Part shown: in pieces, positions 32,201 to 42,600 of the stretch | Numbering within the stretch: the first letter of the stretch is position 1 | How the letters are laid out: each line of letters begins with the position of its first letter | Source: Palaemon carinicauda | Lineage: Eukaryota; Arthropoda; Malacostraca; Decapoda; Palaemonidae | DNA length: 64,000 bases | Assembly (NCBI RefSeq): GCF_036898095.1 | Contig: NC_090751.1 | Coordinates: forward strand, 54,367,257 to 54,431,256 | Direction: 5' to 3' | The notes under the pieces: generated by a model | The model's database searches: none | What the model was told of the DNA's origin: nothing | Seen by the model: the letters and a program-made list of their open reading frames with translations, nothing else | Translations under genes and position numbers: made by a program

Positions 32201-33138
32201 GCTAGCGCTTGAACGAAAATCATCGGCGCTTGCGCGCGTAAGAAGATCGTCAGCACTAGCGTGAAATCAGCGCTCGCTCGTGAAGAAGATCGTTGGCGCT
32301 TGCGCACGAAGAAGATCGTCGGCGCTAGCGCGCGAAGAAGATCGTCGGCGCTAGCGCGCGAAGAAGATCGTCAGCGCTAGCACGTAAGAAGATCGTCGGC
32401 GCTAGCGCGCTAAGGAAGATCGTTGGCGTAGGAAGATCATCGGCGAGCACGAGCGCGCGAGCGTGTTAAGATGAAGGACGATCCGGAACTGGGACGATCA
32501 GGACTGGAACAGGATTCCTCTGGATGGAATTCTCAGGAACAGTCGGTGAGCGCTTGCGCGCAGAAAAACATTGGCGCGCAGGGCGAACCTGGCACTTAAG
32601 GGGCTTACTCACAGTGTGAGAAAGCCCCTTTTGCCCCGAAGGGACCGTTGCCCGTTGGATAACGGGGTGCGTAGGCGCCCACAGCGTCAGCAGCCAGGAA
32701 CGGAGACGGCAGGTCAGCAGGACTAGGAAATGGAGAATGGCGGAGAGATCCCGAACCGCTGGCTGGTCTGAACATGAACAGTCCTCCGAAGAGGAGTCTC
32801 TATGAGTGATCTCTCTCGCGAACGAGAGAGGTGAACACTTCGTAGAAGAGACTAGAAGACACTGATGATGGCGCCCCATAGGGCCGTTGGATCAGCAAGC
32901 TGACCTATAAGGAGAAATCCTCTGAAGAGGAGTCCTTATGAGTGGCCTCCCTCGCGAACGAGAGAGGTCACAAGATCTTGCAGCCGCTAAGCCCCTTGAG
33001 CATAGCTGCAGGTGCGACTGCTCGCTAACTAGCGCGGGGGTAGTTAACCCTCGTTAAAAATTTAATGGCTCGCCTTCAGCTACGCCGAAAGTAATACCCT
33101 ATGTAAATAGCATGGTTTGTATTTCCGTTACGGAACAA

Positions 33139-33357
33139 CAAAAAATTATGACCTAACCTAAAATACCGCTACCATGCCTAACCTTACCTATTGCAGCATT
33201 TCCTTATTGGTGGCTAACAGCCACCTGCAATCCCCAAGTTTACCCCTACTAGGAATAGTTGGCAGGTATCCCTGCTGTTCTACAAACTATCTGCAATGTA
33301 TGAATATAGAGCAAAAATATTGGTCTATGGAAACTCTTAGGCTTAGCAGACCTTTCT
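33139..33357 (-). repeat. Right copy of the 220-bp inverted flank repeat
   Basis: Reverse complement of 10289-10508, including the tattggtctatgg and gccacctgcaatccccaag blocks. Beyond 33357 the similarity stops. Confidence 0.8.
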
Positions 33358-34398
33358 AAGTGTGACCTGATTCATGTAATAGGAATCGAGCAACGTCTAG
33401 GTGAGAGAGGAGCTTAGCTCCAAGGTATATCTTACCAGGTCAAGTCACAATGCTTAGTTCTCAAGTTCTCACACCAATGCACAAATTGCTCAGGCTATAG
33501 TCCCTCATTAAGAGGTAGCGAGGTGATAGGGTGCGCTCTTTCAGAGCTCGTATGAAACACGAGTTGCACCCCAGGTCAGCGACCAGCCTATTGGTTTTAG
33601 ACTTCCAGCCACACAAGCATGAGTGTCCATAGTAAAGAGCTGAAAAGTTTGTATTTAGTGCCGGAAGAAATGACAAATTTGGAAATAATTTTTCTATTTT
33701 TCCTAACCATACAAACCTGAAGCTCTTTACACATATTGGCCCACCGTCACCTATCCCCAGAAATCCTGCCTGTAACTGCAAAGTAATTTGTTATTGCTAG
33801 TTTGTGTGTGTGTGAGAGAGAGTAGGACAGCCAGTCATTATCCCCCCCCCCACTAACTAGTGGTGGATAGTTACAAATCGCTAAAAGTTTTACAGCTAGT
33901 TTAAGCTGTTGCCAAAGTATGTAATAGTAAAGAACTTCGGGTTTTTATGATTTGGAAGAATACAAATTATTTCCAGATTTGTAATACTTATACAGTTACT
34001 GTACATGTATAAACTTAGGTCTGAAAAGGAGATTGAAACTGGTTTTGAAAGGTACATGCATTATATGTGACAGTTTTAATGTTTACAAATAACTTGAAAA
34101 CTCAATCAAATTTTTTGTTGAAAGATTTAGTAACACAAGGTCTTTAGGAAATTTCCAAAATTTGCTGGTGCATTTTGATACCAAAGAGAATGACTTGTAT
34201 AAGCCTTTTTTACTTGACCACTACTTCATATCAGCTGTAAAGGCTAACTATGATGTGCTTTCCCTCATTCTGGAGACAACTGGATGTCTTTTTTGCTAAT
34301 GAACTAGTAAATGACAACTGATCAGTTCAAAATTTCAGAATTTTGCACTGGAAGGAAAAAAGTGATAGCTAGCTGGTGAGATCGTATTTTTCCTTTAG
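33358..34398 (+). mobile_element. Probable remnant of another DIRS-type right terminus (33632-33990) in otherwise unassigned intron
   Basis: gtaaagagctgaaaagtttgtat (33632-33654) is inverted at about 33708-33730 (atacaaacctgaagctctttac), and a third related copy with gtaaagaacttcgggttttta lies at about 33926. This end/inverted-end/end series mimics the internal complementary region plus terminal repeat of DIRS-A and DIRS-E. The sequence between (ccccactaactagtggtgg) also resembles DIRS termini. No coding sequence is attached. The remainder, 33990-34398, shows nothing I can name. Confidence 0.35.
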
Positions 34399-34537
34399 TT
34401 GAGGTTTTATATACTTTATGATGATGATTGTGATTGCTTGACAAGAGTCATGCATTTTATTTTTTTATTAGATTTTTGTAATGCAAGTTTTAAGTATGGT
34501 ATTTACTGTTATAGTATAAAAGATTTCTCTCTTGTAG

Positions 34538-34704
34538 GTATTTTTGTGGTTGGTGCAAAGCGCACTCCATTTGGCTCATTTGGTGGTAAATTGGCTAATC
34601 GTACCCCGACTGATTTGCAAGAAGTAGCAGCCAAAGCAGCTCTAGCAGCAGGCAACGTTAACCCAGAGCTTATTGATTCAGTTGTTATTGGAAATGTCAT
34701 TGGG
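34538..34704 (+). CDS. ACAA2: 3-ketoacyl-CoA thiolase, mitochondrial, coding exon 2
   Basis: Bounded by a pyrimidine-rich acceptor (ttctctcttgtag) and donor gttagt. It encodes IFVVGAKRTPFGSFGGK, TPTDLQEVAAKAALAAG and VNPELIDSVVIGNVIG, which follow the N-terminal thiolase fold of animal ACAA2 residue by residue (AKRTPFG, DL-E-AAKAAL, -DSV--GNV). It enters in phase 2, completing the codon from exon 1, and leaves in phase 0, matching exon 3. A longer open frame around it (34399-34782) includes intron sequence and should not be taken as the exon. Confidence 0.93.
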
Positions 34705-35193
34705 GTTAGTAGAAACCTATGTATTAATGTGTTATATTTTAGTTGTATATTTCAGTTACAGTACAATATTTGGCATATGTAGGCTACCACTGAAGCTGTC
34801 AACAATGTCTTAAATCTATGGATGTTTTAATCACGTCCATAGATTTGGGTAAATTTAGATTGTTGAACTAATTAATTTGAAGTACAAATATTTTGCTCGT
34901 ACCTTGCAGAAAATAATTTATATTTGTTCCGTAACTGGAATACAAACCAATGCTATTTATAGGGGTATTACTTTCGGCGAAGCTGAAACACGAGTCATTA
35001 TAATTTAGCTAGGTTTAACCACCTAACCGCTAGTGGGGCAGGGGTGGAGGCTAGTACCTACCCCTCTCACACATCTGTGACTGTCACTTTTTTTTTTTTT
35101 GGCTTGGATGGAGAACAGTTGTTACTGCTCTTCCTCCTCACCAAGTTTTTGGACAGGTATTATTAATAACTTTTTTGCTTTTTCTTTTACAGT

Positions 35194-36800
35194 TTGTGCG
35201 TGTTTGCCTCCTTATCAGTAATGTGTACCTGCCCTGGTCCTGAGGGTCACTCCTGTGGGACATTTATGCCCTCCATTAAAACAGATCCTCACCGGTTTTG
35301 TCCCACATGCAGAAGTCAACGCTGCGATACCGGTAACACTTTTACTGAATGTCGGGAGTGCTCTGCCTCCCAGTGGGAAAGTTGTAGACCATGATGGAAG
35401 AAGGAGGCTAAACGGGATTCTTCTCCTTCGAGGTCTTCCTTGAAGCAGAAGAAACTCAAAGCTTCTTCTTCAGACCCGTGACCTTCCTCCGAAGCTCAGG
35501 CTCGGCCAGCCTCCTCTGGGGAACCGTCGAGTAGTAGCGCGTGACACTTAACTCCTGGATAACTTTGGTCCTCGAGAGACTGTTGTTTACCCTAGTGAAG
35601 CGACCCTGCTTCTCCTTCCGGGTGAGTCCTTGTTTCTTTCTTCTGTTTTGCAGGTGTGACCGTCCCTGGAATTGCACGGCCCGCCTTCGAAGGAAGTGTT
35701 GGTGTAGCTCATTCAATGGGGTGCAGAGTTGCAGCGTTCTTTTGTTTCCGAGGTCAACCTGATGGCCCTGCAGACTGTCCTTCAGGTCCCTGAGGAGTCT
35801 TCTGCGGCCCATGCAGACTCCAGTCCTGTCTTATCTTCCGTTCCTGCTGCCGCTACCGAGGACTGTGCTTCCCCCCATCTCCGATCATCCTACGGGGTTG
35901 GAACAAACTCAAGACATGTATCTCCTGTGAGTAATCACCTCTCTCATTTGCGAGAGAGACCACCCATAGAGACTCCTCTTTGTGGGCCTTCTAGTGACCA
36001 GCCTGCTGCTCTGCCCTCCCCTACTAAGGCTCGCCCTCGTGGCCGCCATCCTTGCCGTGCTTCTCTTTGCCTCAGACATGCTGCTTTGGCAAAATGAAGT
36101 TTGTTTGGCTCGTCGTCTTCCGCTGCAGAACGATCCCATTCTGCGATGACGCTCGTCAGTCAACTACGCTCTTCTTGGTTCCCGACCTTCACCTGTGTCA
36201 TTGGATTCTGCTCAGTCTCGTCATTCGCCAGCCTCGTGGCGTTCATCAGATCCTCTATCCTCTCCATCTGCTCGTCAGCGAACTCCGGTTTGTACTTCTC
36301 CAGCTGGTTCCAGCCACCCAGTCGTTTGTCCCTCACCGACTCGTCAGCAGGCAGCTGTTCGCTGTTTGCTGGCTTCTACAGCGGTTCGCCGCTCTCCTAT
36401 GGTTTGTCGTTCATCCCCAGATTCCCGCCAATCACTGTCTCACTGATTGCCAGTTCACCGATCACCGATAGCTTGCTACTCGTTGACAACAGTTCGCCGC
36501 TCACCAGCCCACCGGCAGACACCAACTGCTTGCCAGCCACCCTCTGTTCGTCATTTGCTGACGTCTTGCTGATTTCTGAAGAGACTGGAAGACGGACGAC
36601 ATCAAACTCGTTGCTCGTTGTTCGCTAGCTTGCCGAACGTCAAGCAACTAACAGTCCCCCTCAACAGCTCATAGGCAGGCGACCACATGTAATCACTCTC
36701 CAAAAGTCCTTGACGAGGTCTGCTTGATCTGTGGAGACGGTCAGGAAGAAGTTCCACCAGGACTCCCTTCTCCATAGGGCCTTAACATCCTGGCCATATA
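35194..36800 (+). pseudogene. DIRS-D gag remnant
   Basis: The N-terminal open frame at 35194-35394 has a cysteine-rich segment (CPGPEGHSCG, RFCPTCRSQRCD, ECRECSASQWES), the zinc-binding-like head of this gag family (compare CSNCRGKTC and CEEC in DIRS-A). The body then passes through several frames: Ser/Pro-rich, with a cctctctcatttgcgagagagacca block also found in DIRS-C. It ends with KKFHQDSLLHRALTSWPYR at about 36740-36800, the gag tail. Not translatable as one protein. Confidence 0.6.
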
Positions 36801-36830
36801 GAACTGCTCCTCAGCTGCAGAACAAACAAC

Positions 36831-37430
36831 CAAAACTGACAACGAGCAGGATGACAGCTTCGGCTAAGAGGATTAGTGAACTTCATGGTCTCTTGTATGA
36901 CATCGCCCATTCAAGGGGATGGGGATAGGTAGGCTTCAGCTTTGTCCCTAAGTTTGTAGCAAAGACTCAGAATCCAGGGGTAGCGGATTCTAGATTCGAT
37001 TCCTTCTGTGTAAAGAGTCTCTGTTCTGTAACCAATGACCTGGACCAACTGTTATCATGTCCAGTAAGGAGTTTGAGGTACTACCTCAAAAGAACAGCAG
37101 CAGCTCATCCCCGTGTGCCAGCTCTTTTCGTCAGCACGGGGAGGGTAAAGAGGAGGATCACAAAAAAACACTATCTCTGCTGGCATTTGCCAGGTCATCG
37201 ATCTTGCATTAAATCCAGATCCTCCAACACACCAACCTAGAGCTCACAATGTCAGGGACATAGCGACGTCCCTGGCCTTCAAATGCAACAACTGTGATGC
37301 AGATTCTACAAGTGTGTGTGTGTGGAAGCATCAGATGACCTTCACTGCCCACTACCTGCAAGACCTGACCCACAGGAAACTCGATACGTTTTCTATCGGT
37401 CCTGTGGTGGCTGCACAACAGCTGGATTAG
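36831..37430 (+). pseudogene. DIRS-D tyrosine recombinase remnant fused to gag tail
   Basis: The frame at 36731-36928 passes from the gag tail directly into TASAKRISELHGLLYDIAHS, which is the recombinase first-Arg box. RT, RNase H and the recombinase N-terminus are missing between them. Further blocks in other frames: SFVPKFVAKTQNPGV, LLSCPVRSLRYYLKRT, HNVRDIATSLAFK (His-x-x-Arg) and FTAHYLQDLTHRKLDTFSIG with the Tyr. Frames are broken, but the catalytic residues are still readable. Confidence 0.65.
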
Positions 37431-38156
37431 TATCTCAAGCTTCTTGATGGACAAGTTGCAGGAGGTTGAGGGCATTGGTTACCCGGATTTAGTCTGAGTG
37501 AATGAATAAGAAAGACTGGCTCTTTCCTTTCTTCATTCTCCCCTCTCTTGATGAAATGAGCATCCAAGGTCCTCTGCATAGCTGACCTCAACCAACTTTA
37601 GTTAAACCATTATTCCCTTGCGTAAGCTGGTATTGTGTCAATACTGTTACGTCCTCATACCCTGGTGAGGTGGTATTGGAAATGTCTTGGTGACATTAGA
37701 CCATTCCTTTGACTCGGAAGAATTCTTACCTTGACAGTCATATTGCTAGTATCACAAACATTCAGCTTATGTAGGTCGGGGATCATGCATAGCAAGGTTT
37801 TAGCAAGGTGAAGGGTCTCTACTTACTATGTGCTAACCCACACACAGGTGAATCCCTGGGTCAAAGCCAAAAAGCCAGATTGGCAGGGACTTCCAGCCTC
37901 CTAATAGGCGAGTTAATCCCTATAAATAGAGTTGGTTTGTATTCCAGTTACTGAACAAATGACAAATTGGAAAGTAGCTTTTTATGAATAGTATTTACCT
38001 GGCAGTTATATATATATAGCTGATATCTCTAAATCGGCAGAATTTTTCAAAACGAGGCAACCGCCTTGTGGTGGTTGGGAGGTAGGTGGTAACACCCGTC
38101 ACAGGGTGGTCCAAGGAATCATTCCTTTGTCCAAGACTTTAGTTCATCTCTGCCGG

Positions 38157-39320
38157 CTGGATCGAAAACATCGTCGGTCCACCATTGAGAGTTTTTCAAA
38201 TCATTTTCCCTTCTTCGCTTTTTTGGACTTCGTTTGGTGAAGTACACTGATTTAGGGATTTGGCAATCGTGTTTTATTATTATTATTTACTTTTTTTATC
38301 ATGAGTGATAACTTAATTTTCGTGTTTGTGCGAGTGATGTATGCAAGGTGAGGTTACCGAAAGTGTCGGTTGATCCTCACAGTTTGTATGCAGAGGTTTC
38401 GTTAGTGTACTATATTTTAGGTGCAAAGTTTTTAATCCTGATGACGGAAATACGTTCCGGCAACTCTATGACGTCACAATCGTGTGACGTAATCTTCATG
38501 TATGTCTTGCAAATTCTCTTTATTTGTTTTATGTAAAGAATGGGAGGAATTCCACTTATATAAGTTTTTTAACTTTTAATGTAAAATTTTAAAGAAATAT
38601 TTGTCCATTTGGTATTCGTTCTTTAAATCATCGATCTAATTTCATAAATTAAATAGAACTAGCGTGTGGTTTACGCTGTTACTCGTTACTATCGATGCAG
38701 TCCCAACATGCCTTGGTAGCGTTCTTTTCGATATGGGAATTAAAGTGTTGGCTATTATACTCCAACAACAACGATATGGGAATTCTAGTTTTGTAGTATT
38801 TTCATTTATATGTTCCTATTGTTTACATTTATTTATATAGATACGTTATTGCTATATCTGTTCTTTTTATCATTACAACTCGCTTGTTTTTTAAAACCCT
38901 TTGAATTAATTGTGGATTACATTTGTTTTCCCTTTTTCTGTTCATTTTAATCTTTAACGTATAACTTTCCCGGCGTTTGTATGTAACTACCGGGTAGGTA
39001 TTTGTGACATTTAATTTTACCGGTGGTTATATGTAACTACCGGGTGAGTGTCTTCAACATCTTTTTTTAATCTCAACTCTTGCCCGGTGGTTTTTTCTTT
39101 TTGTGACCGCCGGGTAAGTATGTTTGAAAGTTTATTTTATTACGGAAATGTCAGTTTAATATTTTATAAAAATATTTTTTTACAGTTTATATAGCAAGTA
39201 CAAGAGACTTTTTTGCTTTCTCATTCAAGCCCGTGGCAGAAGAATAAGTTCTCTCACAACGGGCAGGACTAATTATGGTTTTTTGTGTAAGAGTTTAATA
39301 GTGCAAGTTTCAGTGCTAAA
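38157..39320 (+). other. DIRS-E leader
   Basis: Non-coding, AT-rich leader between the left repeat and gag. It includes ttggtgaagtac, shared with the DIRS-A leader, and the palindromic cassettes at 38967-39120. No other feature is seen. Confidence 0.5.
38967..39120. repeat. Three tandem palindromic CCGG cassettes
   Basis: Three diverged units (38967-39000, 39018-39050, 39082-39120) of the form CCCGGYG...t-actaCCGGGTragt. Each is a short inverted repeat around a TA-rich centre. The arms resemble the DIRS-A extreme ends (acttacccggtgaatata / tatattcaccgggtaagt). Confidence 0.6.
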
Positions 39321-39674
39321 TTAGGCATTGGATTCTTTCAGCACAGTGGACGTCGTTTTCCTAGCCTTAGACCTCTTCCAAGCTCCCCGGCCCATGGGAG
39401 AAGGAACGTCGATCGGCGAAAGGAAACGAGAGGCGTTAGCTCACGAGCAAACGCCCTCGCGAGCGTTCCTTTTAACGTTCCCAAGAATGCTCGCCCTTGC
39501 CATGGGAAAGCAAAGAGCGTTGAATGTTAAGATTCTTACACTGCTTTTAGTGTTTTGCATTGCATCACTTTTGATTTTAATGGCAATACTTTAAGTCATA
39601 GATATTCACTGATAATATCAATGCTTACAAACCATCATTGACTCGGTTTTTGTCCCAGAGCACCAGTCGGCCTT

Positions 39675-41039
39675 ATGAACCCTCTGGTCGGAACCGAACG
39701 CGCCGAGCGTCATAATGAATATCATTTTGCCTTAACGCTCGGCGCTAAGTCTTTCAAGACAGGACGAATGCATCCTCGTCTTTCTGGGCAAATGCAGCCT
39801 TGTCTTTCAGGGCGAATGCAGCCTCGTCTTTCAGGACGAATGCTGCCTCGTCTTTCAGGACTAATGCAGCCTCGTCTTTCAGGGCGAATGCTGCCTCGTC
39901 TTTCAGGGCGAATGCTGCCTCGTCTTTCAGGACGAATGCAGCCTTGTCTTTCAGGGCGAATGCAGCCTCGTCTTTCAGGGCAAATGCTGCCTCATCTTTC
40001 AGGACTAATGCAGCCTCGTCTTTCAGGGCGAATGCTGCCTCGTCTTTCAGGACGAATGCAGCCTCGTCTTTCAGGGCGAATGCTGCCTCGTCTTTCAGGG
40101 CGAATGCTGCCTCGTCTTTCAGGACGAATGCAGCCTCGTCTTTCAGGGCGAATGCTGCCTCGCCTTTCAGGACGAATGCAGCCTCGTCTTTCAGGGCGAA
40201 TGAAGCCTCGGCTTTCAGGGCGAATGCAGCCTCGTCTTTCAGGGCGAATGCAGCCTCGTCTTTCAGGACTAGTGCAGCCTCGTCTTTCAGGGCGAATGCA
40301 GCCTCATCTTTCAGGACGAATGCAGCCTCGTCTTTCAGGGCGAATGCAGCCTCGTCTTTCAGGGCGAATGCAGCCTCGTCTTTCAGGGCGAATGCAGCCT
40401 CGTCTTTCAGGACGAATGCAGCCTCGTTTTTCGGGCAGCCTCGTCTTTGGGGGCGAGTGCAGCCTCGTCTTTGGGGGCGAGTGCAGCCTCGTCTTTGGGG
40501 GCGAGTGCAGCCTCGTCTTTGGGGGCGAGTGCAGCCTCGTCTTTGGGGGCGAGTGCAGCCTCGTCTTTGGGGGCGAGTGCAGCCTCGTCTTTCGGGGCGA
40601 GTGCAGCCTCGTCTTTGGGGGCGAGTGCAGCCTCGTCTTTGGGGGCGAGTGCAGCCTCGTCTTTGGGGGCGAGTGCAGCCTCGTCTTTGGGGGCGAGTGC
40701 AGCCTCGTCTTTGGGGGCGAGTGCAGCCTCGTCTTTGGGGGCGAGTGCAGCCTCGTCTTTGGGGGCGAGTGCAGCCTCGTCTTTCGGGGCGAGGGCAGCC
40801 TCGTCTTTCGGGACGAGGCCAGCCTCGTCTTTTGGGACGTGGGCAGCCTCGTCTTTCGGGACGAGGGCAGCCTCGTCTTTCGGGACGAGGGCAGCCTCGT
40901 CTTTCAGGATGATAGGACGATCGCCGCCTTGTCCTTTCAGGGCGACGCCACGTCTTATAAGATCTTTGTCAAGGATGACTTTAGTGATCACTTTTCTCCT
41001 GTTGAATTGTTTGAGGTTAACAGAAGGAGAGGATCCTAA
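39675..41039 (+). CDS. DIRS-E gag-like open frame dominated by a 24-bp repeat
   Basis: 454 codons starting MNPLVGTERAERHNEYHFAL. From residue about 36 to 415 the protein is octapeptide repeats: first GRMQPRLS variants, then SLVFGGEC, because a shift of phase at about 40430 changes the frame relative to the unit. The last about 40 residues (TSYKIFVKDDFSDHFSPVEL) resemble the DIRS-A gag stretch FKELFPDHFISVAP, supporting a gag identity. Since the array is open in several frames on both strands, which frame is used is uncertain. There may be upstream coding sequence (39328-39594, broken). Confidence 0.45.
   Translation: MNPLVGTERAERHNEYHFALTLGAKSFKTGRMHPRLSGQMQPCLSGRMQPRLSGRMLPRLSGLMQPRLSGRMLPRLSGRMLPRLSGRMQPCLSGRMQPRLSGQMLPHLSGLMQPRLSGRMLPRLSGRMQPRLSGRMLPRLSGRMLPRLSGRMQPRLSGRMLPRLSGRMQPRLSGRMKPRLSGRMQPRLSGRMQPRLSGLVQPRLSGRMQPHLSGRMQPRLSGRMQPRLSGRMQPRLSGRMQPRLSGRMQPRFSGSLVFGGECSLVFGGECSLVFGGECSLVFGGECSLVFGGECSLVFGGECSLVFRGECSLVFGGECSLVFGGECSLVFGGECSLVFGGECSLVFGGECSLVFGGECSLVFGGECSLVFRGEGSLVFRDEASLVFWDVGSLVFRDEGSLVFRDEGSLVFQDDRTIAALSFQGDATSYKIFVKDDFSDHFSPVELFEVNRRRGS
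39765..40915 (+). repeat. 24-bp minisatellite, about 48 copies, two variants
   Basis: Variant 1 (39765-40430) has cgtctttcagg(g/a)cgaatgc(a/t)gcct. Variant 2 (40437-40915) has cgtctttgggggcgagtgcagcct and related forms. Variants are blocked, not interspersed, which shows two separate expansions. On the minus strand variant 2 reads as an open KDEAALAP repeat. Confidence 0.95.
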
Positions 41040-41139
41040 GTTCTGTTGCTCCATGTTCCCCACCCTCTGAGTTTTCACGTGGTCATTAATGGAGCTTTAA
41101 GAATATACAGTATTAATTTTTGTTTCTTAAAACAGAAAC

Positions 41140-42600
41140 CTTTGATGACTAACAACAGTAGGAGCCAGACTTTGCTACTTCTGGCGAGCCTGGGAGAGGA
41201 GAGGAGCAGACCTTTGGTCCGTGTTTTTACTAAGGATGGATGCGAAATCTTTTTCCTAGTGAATCCTCCTTTGTTAGTTACTCCGATAAGACTTTTCTGC
41301 CTAACCGACTTTGCAACTTCAATGTCTCTCTTTTGGGAGAGGGAGTCTTTTGTCCGGTCCTGGACGTAAATGCTCTTTACGCCTTCGTTCAGAAGTCAAA
41401 GTTCTCCATGGAGACATCAAAATCTTTGGAGAAGAGGGGAGCAGACCTTTGGTCAGTACTTCTTCTGAAGGAGGATTACCTTTTCCTTTTATAGGGGAAC
41501 CTCCTTTAGTTTTTAGCTACATCGATTCTCTCTCCCAGTTCTAGAGAGGAGTCTAAGTGGCAGGCTATGCAATCAAACTTTATCTGAGGTTTGTTTACAA
41601 GGAAGAACGGGTGTAGAATGGGTCAGTTTTGGGCGTGTGTTTTGGTCTCGGCTCCGCCCCTCTCATGTTCTCGTAACTTTTGCTTTATGTAGCGGAATAC
41701 TGCTCTCTGGAGAAATCAGAGCGTCCCTGTATCTGGACCTTTAGATAACGTTGAGCCTATCAAATAATTAGGTCTTCCTGTCAACAAGAAGAGTCTCTTC
41801 TGACACCAGGACGCTCAGCACCTTGTCTTTTAGAACGTTCAGCGTCTCGCTCTGTTAACCTCTCGGCTCCACGTCTTACAGGACTTTTGGCACCACGTCT
41901 TACAGGACTTTTGGCACCACGTCTTACAGGACTATCGGCGCCACGTCTTACAGGACGATCGGCGCCTCGTCTTTCAGGACGCTCGACGTCGAAGTTCTAG
42001 CATGAGGCATGACTTTGAACATGAGAATCTAGGACTTTGTGATGACACTAGTCGAATCGTGTGTCGAGATCAAGGACGCCTTCGTTCTGATCTCTTGGAT
42101 CTAGAACGGAGGTTTGTTCTAGGGCAAGAAACATCGGGGCAAACATGCTCAGCAGGAAGAGACTTGTTTTTCCCTCAGAATGGTCTCTCAACCCGCAAGT
42201 CTGTCAGTCTCTGGATGTTGTGGGGCAGACCTGTAACAGACCTTTTTGCCTCTAACTGGAAGATGATGATCCCCTACTGCTGCTCCCTAGTCCCGGACGA
42301 GGAAGCTGTAGCAGTGGACTCCTTCTTGATGGATTGGACGGGGGTGGACATGTTTGCATTGCCTCCGTTCGAGATCATCAATCTGTTCTTCAGGAAATTT
42401 GCTCTCCTCGATTCGGGGCGAATGATCCTAGCGGCTCCATTCTGGCCTGCTAGGGAATGGTTTTCGGAAGTGATGGGCATGTTGATGGACTTCCCAAGAA
42501 GACTTCGGCAAGTCCAGATCTTCTCAAACAGCCCCACTTCGAGAGGTATCATCTTACCCCCCTTGCTCTCAACTGACTTCCTTCAGACTGACTATAAGCT
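41140..42600 (+). pseudogene. DIRS-E RT / RNase H-region remnants
   Basis: 41140-41230 matches the DIRS-A start of pol (gtaggagccagact, cttctggcgagcctgggaga). A fragment PVLDVNALYAFVQKSKFSMET (about 41350-41420) is the first RT block. A direct jump or deletion removes most of RT and RNase H. 42002-42560 then encodes SLWMLWGRPVTDLFASNW, DSFLMDWTGVDMFALPPFE and APFWPAREWFSEVMG, equal to the C-terminal pol region of DIRS-A. At 41865-41990 is a 30-bp-scale repeat (ccacgtcttacaggac). Not functional. Confidence 0.65.

Larger units (their letters stand above)
25791..33138 (+). mobile_element. DIRS-C: folded-back DIRS-like element
   Basis: 25791-29190 reads forward: leader, gag-like region with a minisatellite, gag C-terminus, and RT up to the YFRL-LDNK block. 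From 29190 the sequence turns back. A 26-bp inverse of the RT block is followed by the reverse complement of the gag half. After two tandem copies of the forward RT plus partial reverse gag, the reverse strand continues to 33018, then jumps to inverted left-terminal sequence (33021-33138) and the inverted flank (33139-33357). There is no RNase H or recombinase. The arms differ at several per cent of positions by eye, while the tandem units are almost identical. Confidence 0.7.
7966..34537 (+). other. ACAA2: Thiolase intron 1 (26.6 kb)
   Basis: Runs from donor gtaaaa at 7966 to acceptor ctcttgtag ending at 34537. It is filled mostly by DIRS-like elements (about 10.5-33.1 kb). Between 7981 and 8690 I see only AT-rich sequence with no recognisable feature. 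Confidence 0.65.

Noticed and set aside
33461..33781. 106-codon minus-strand ORF as a gene
   Set aside because: No domain or start context, and it overlaps the DIRS-like inverted end series.
34399..34782. The whole 127-codon open frame as a coding exon
   Set aside because: Only 34538-34704 matches thiolase; the ends are intron sequence beyond good splice sites.
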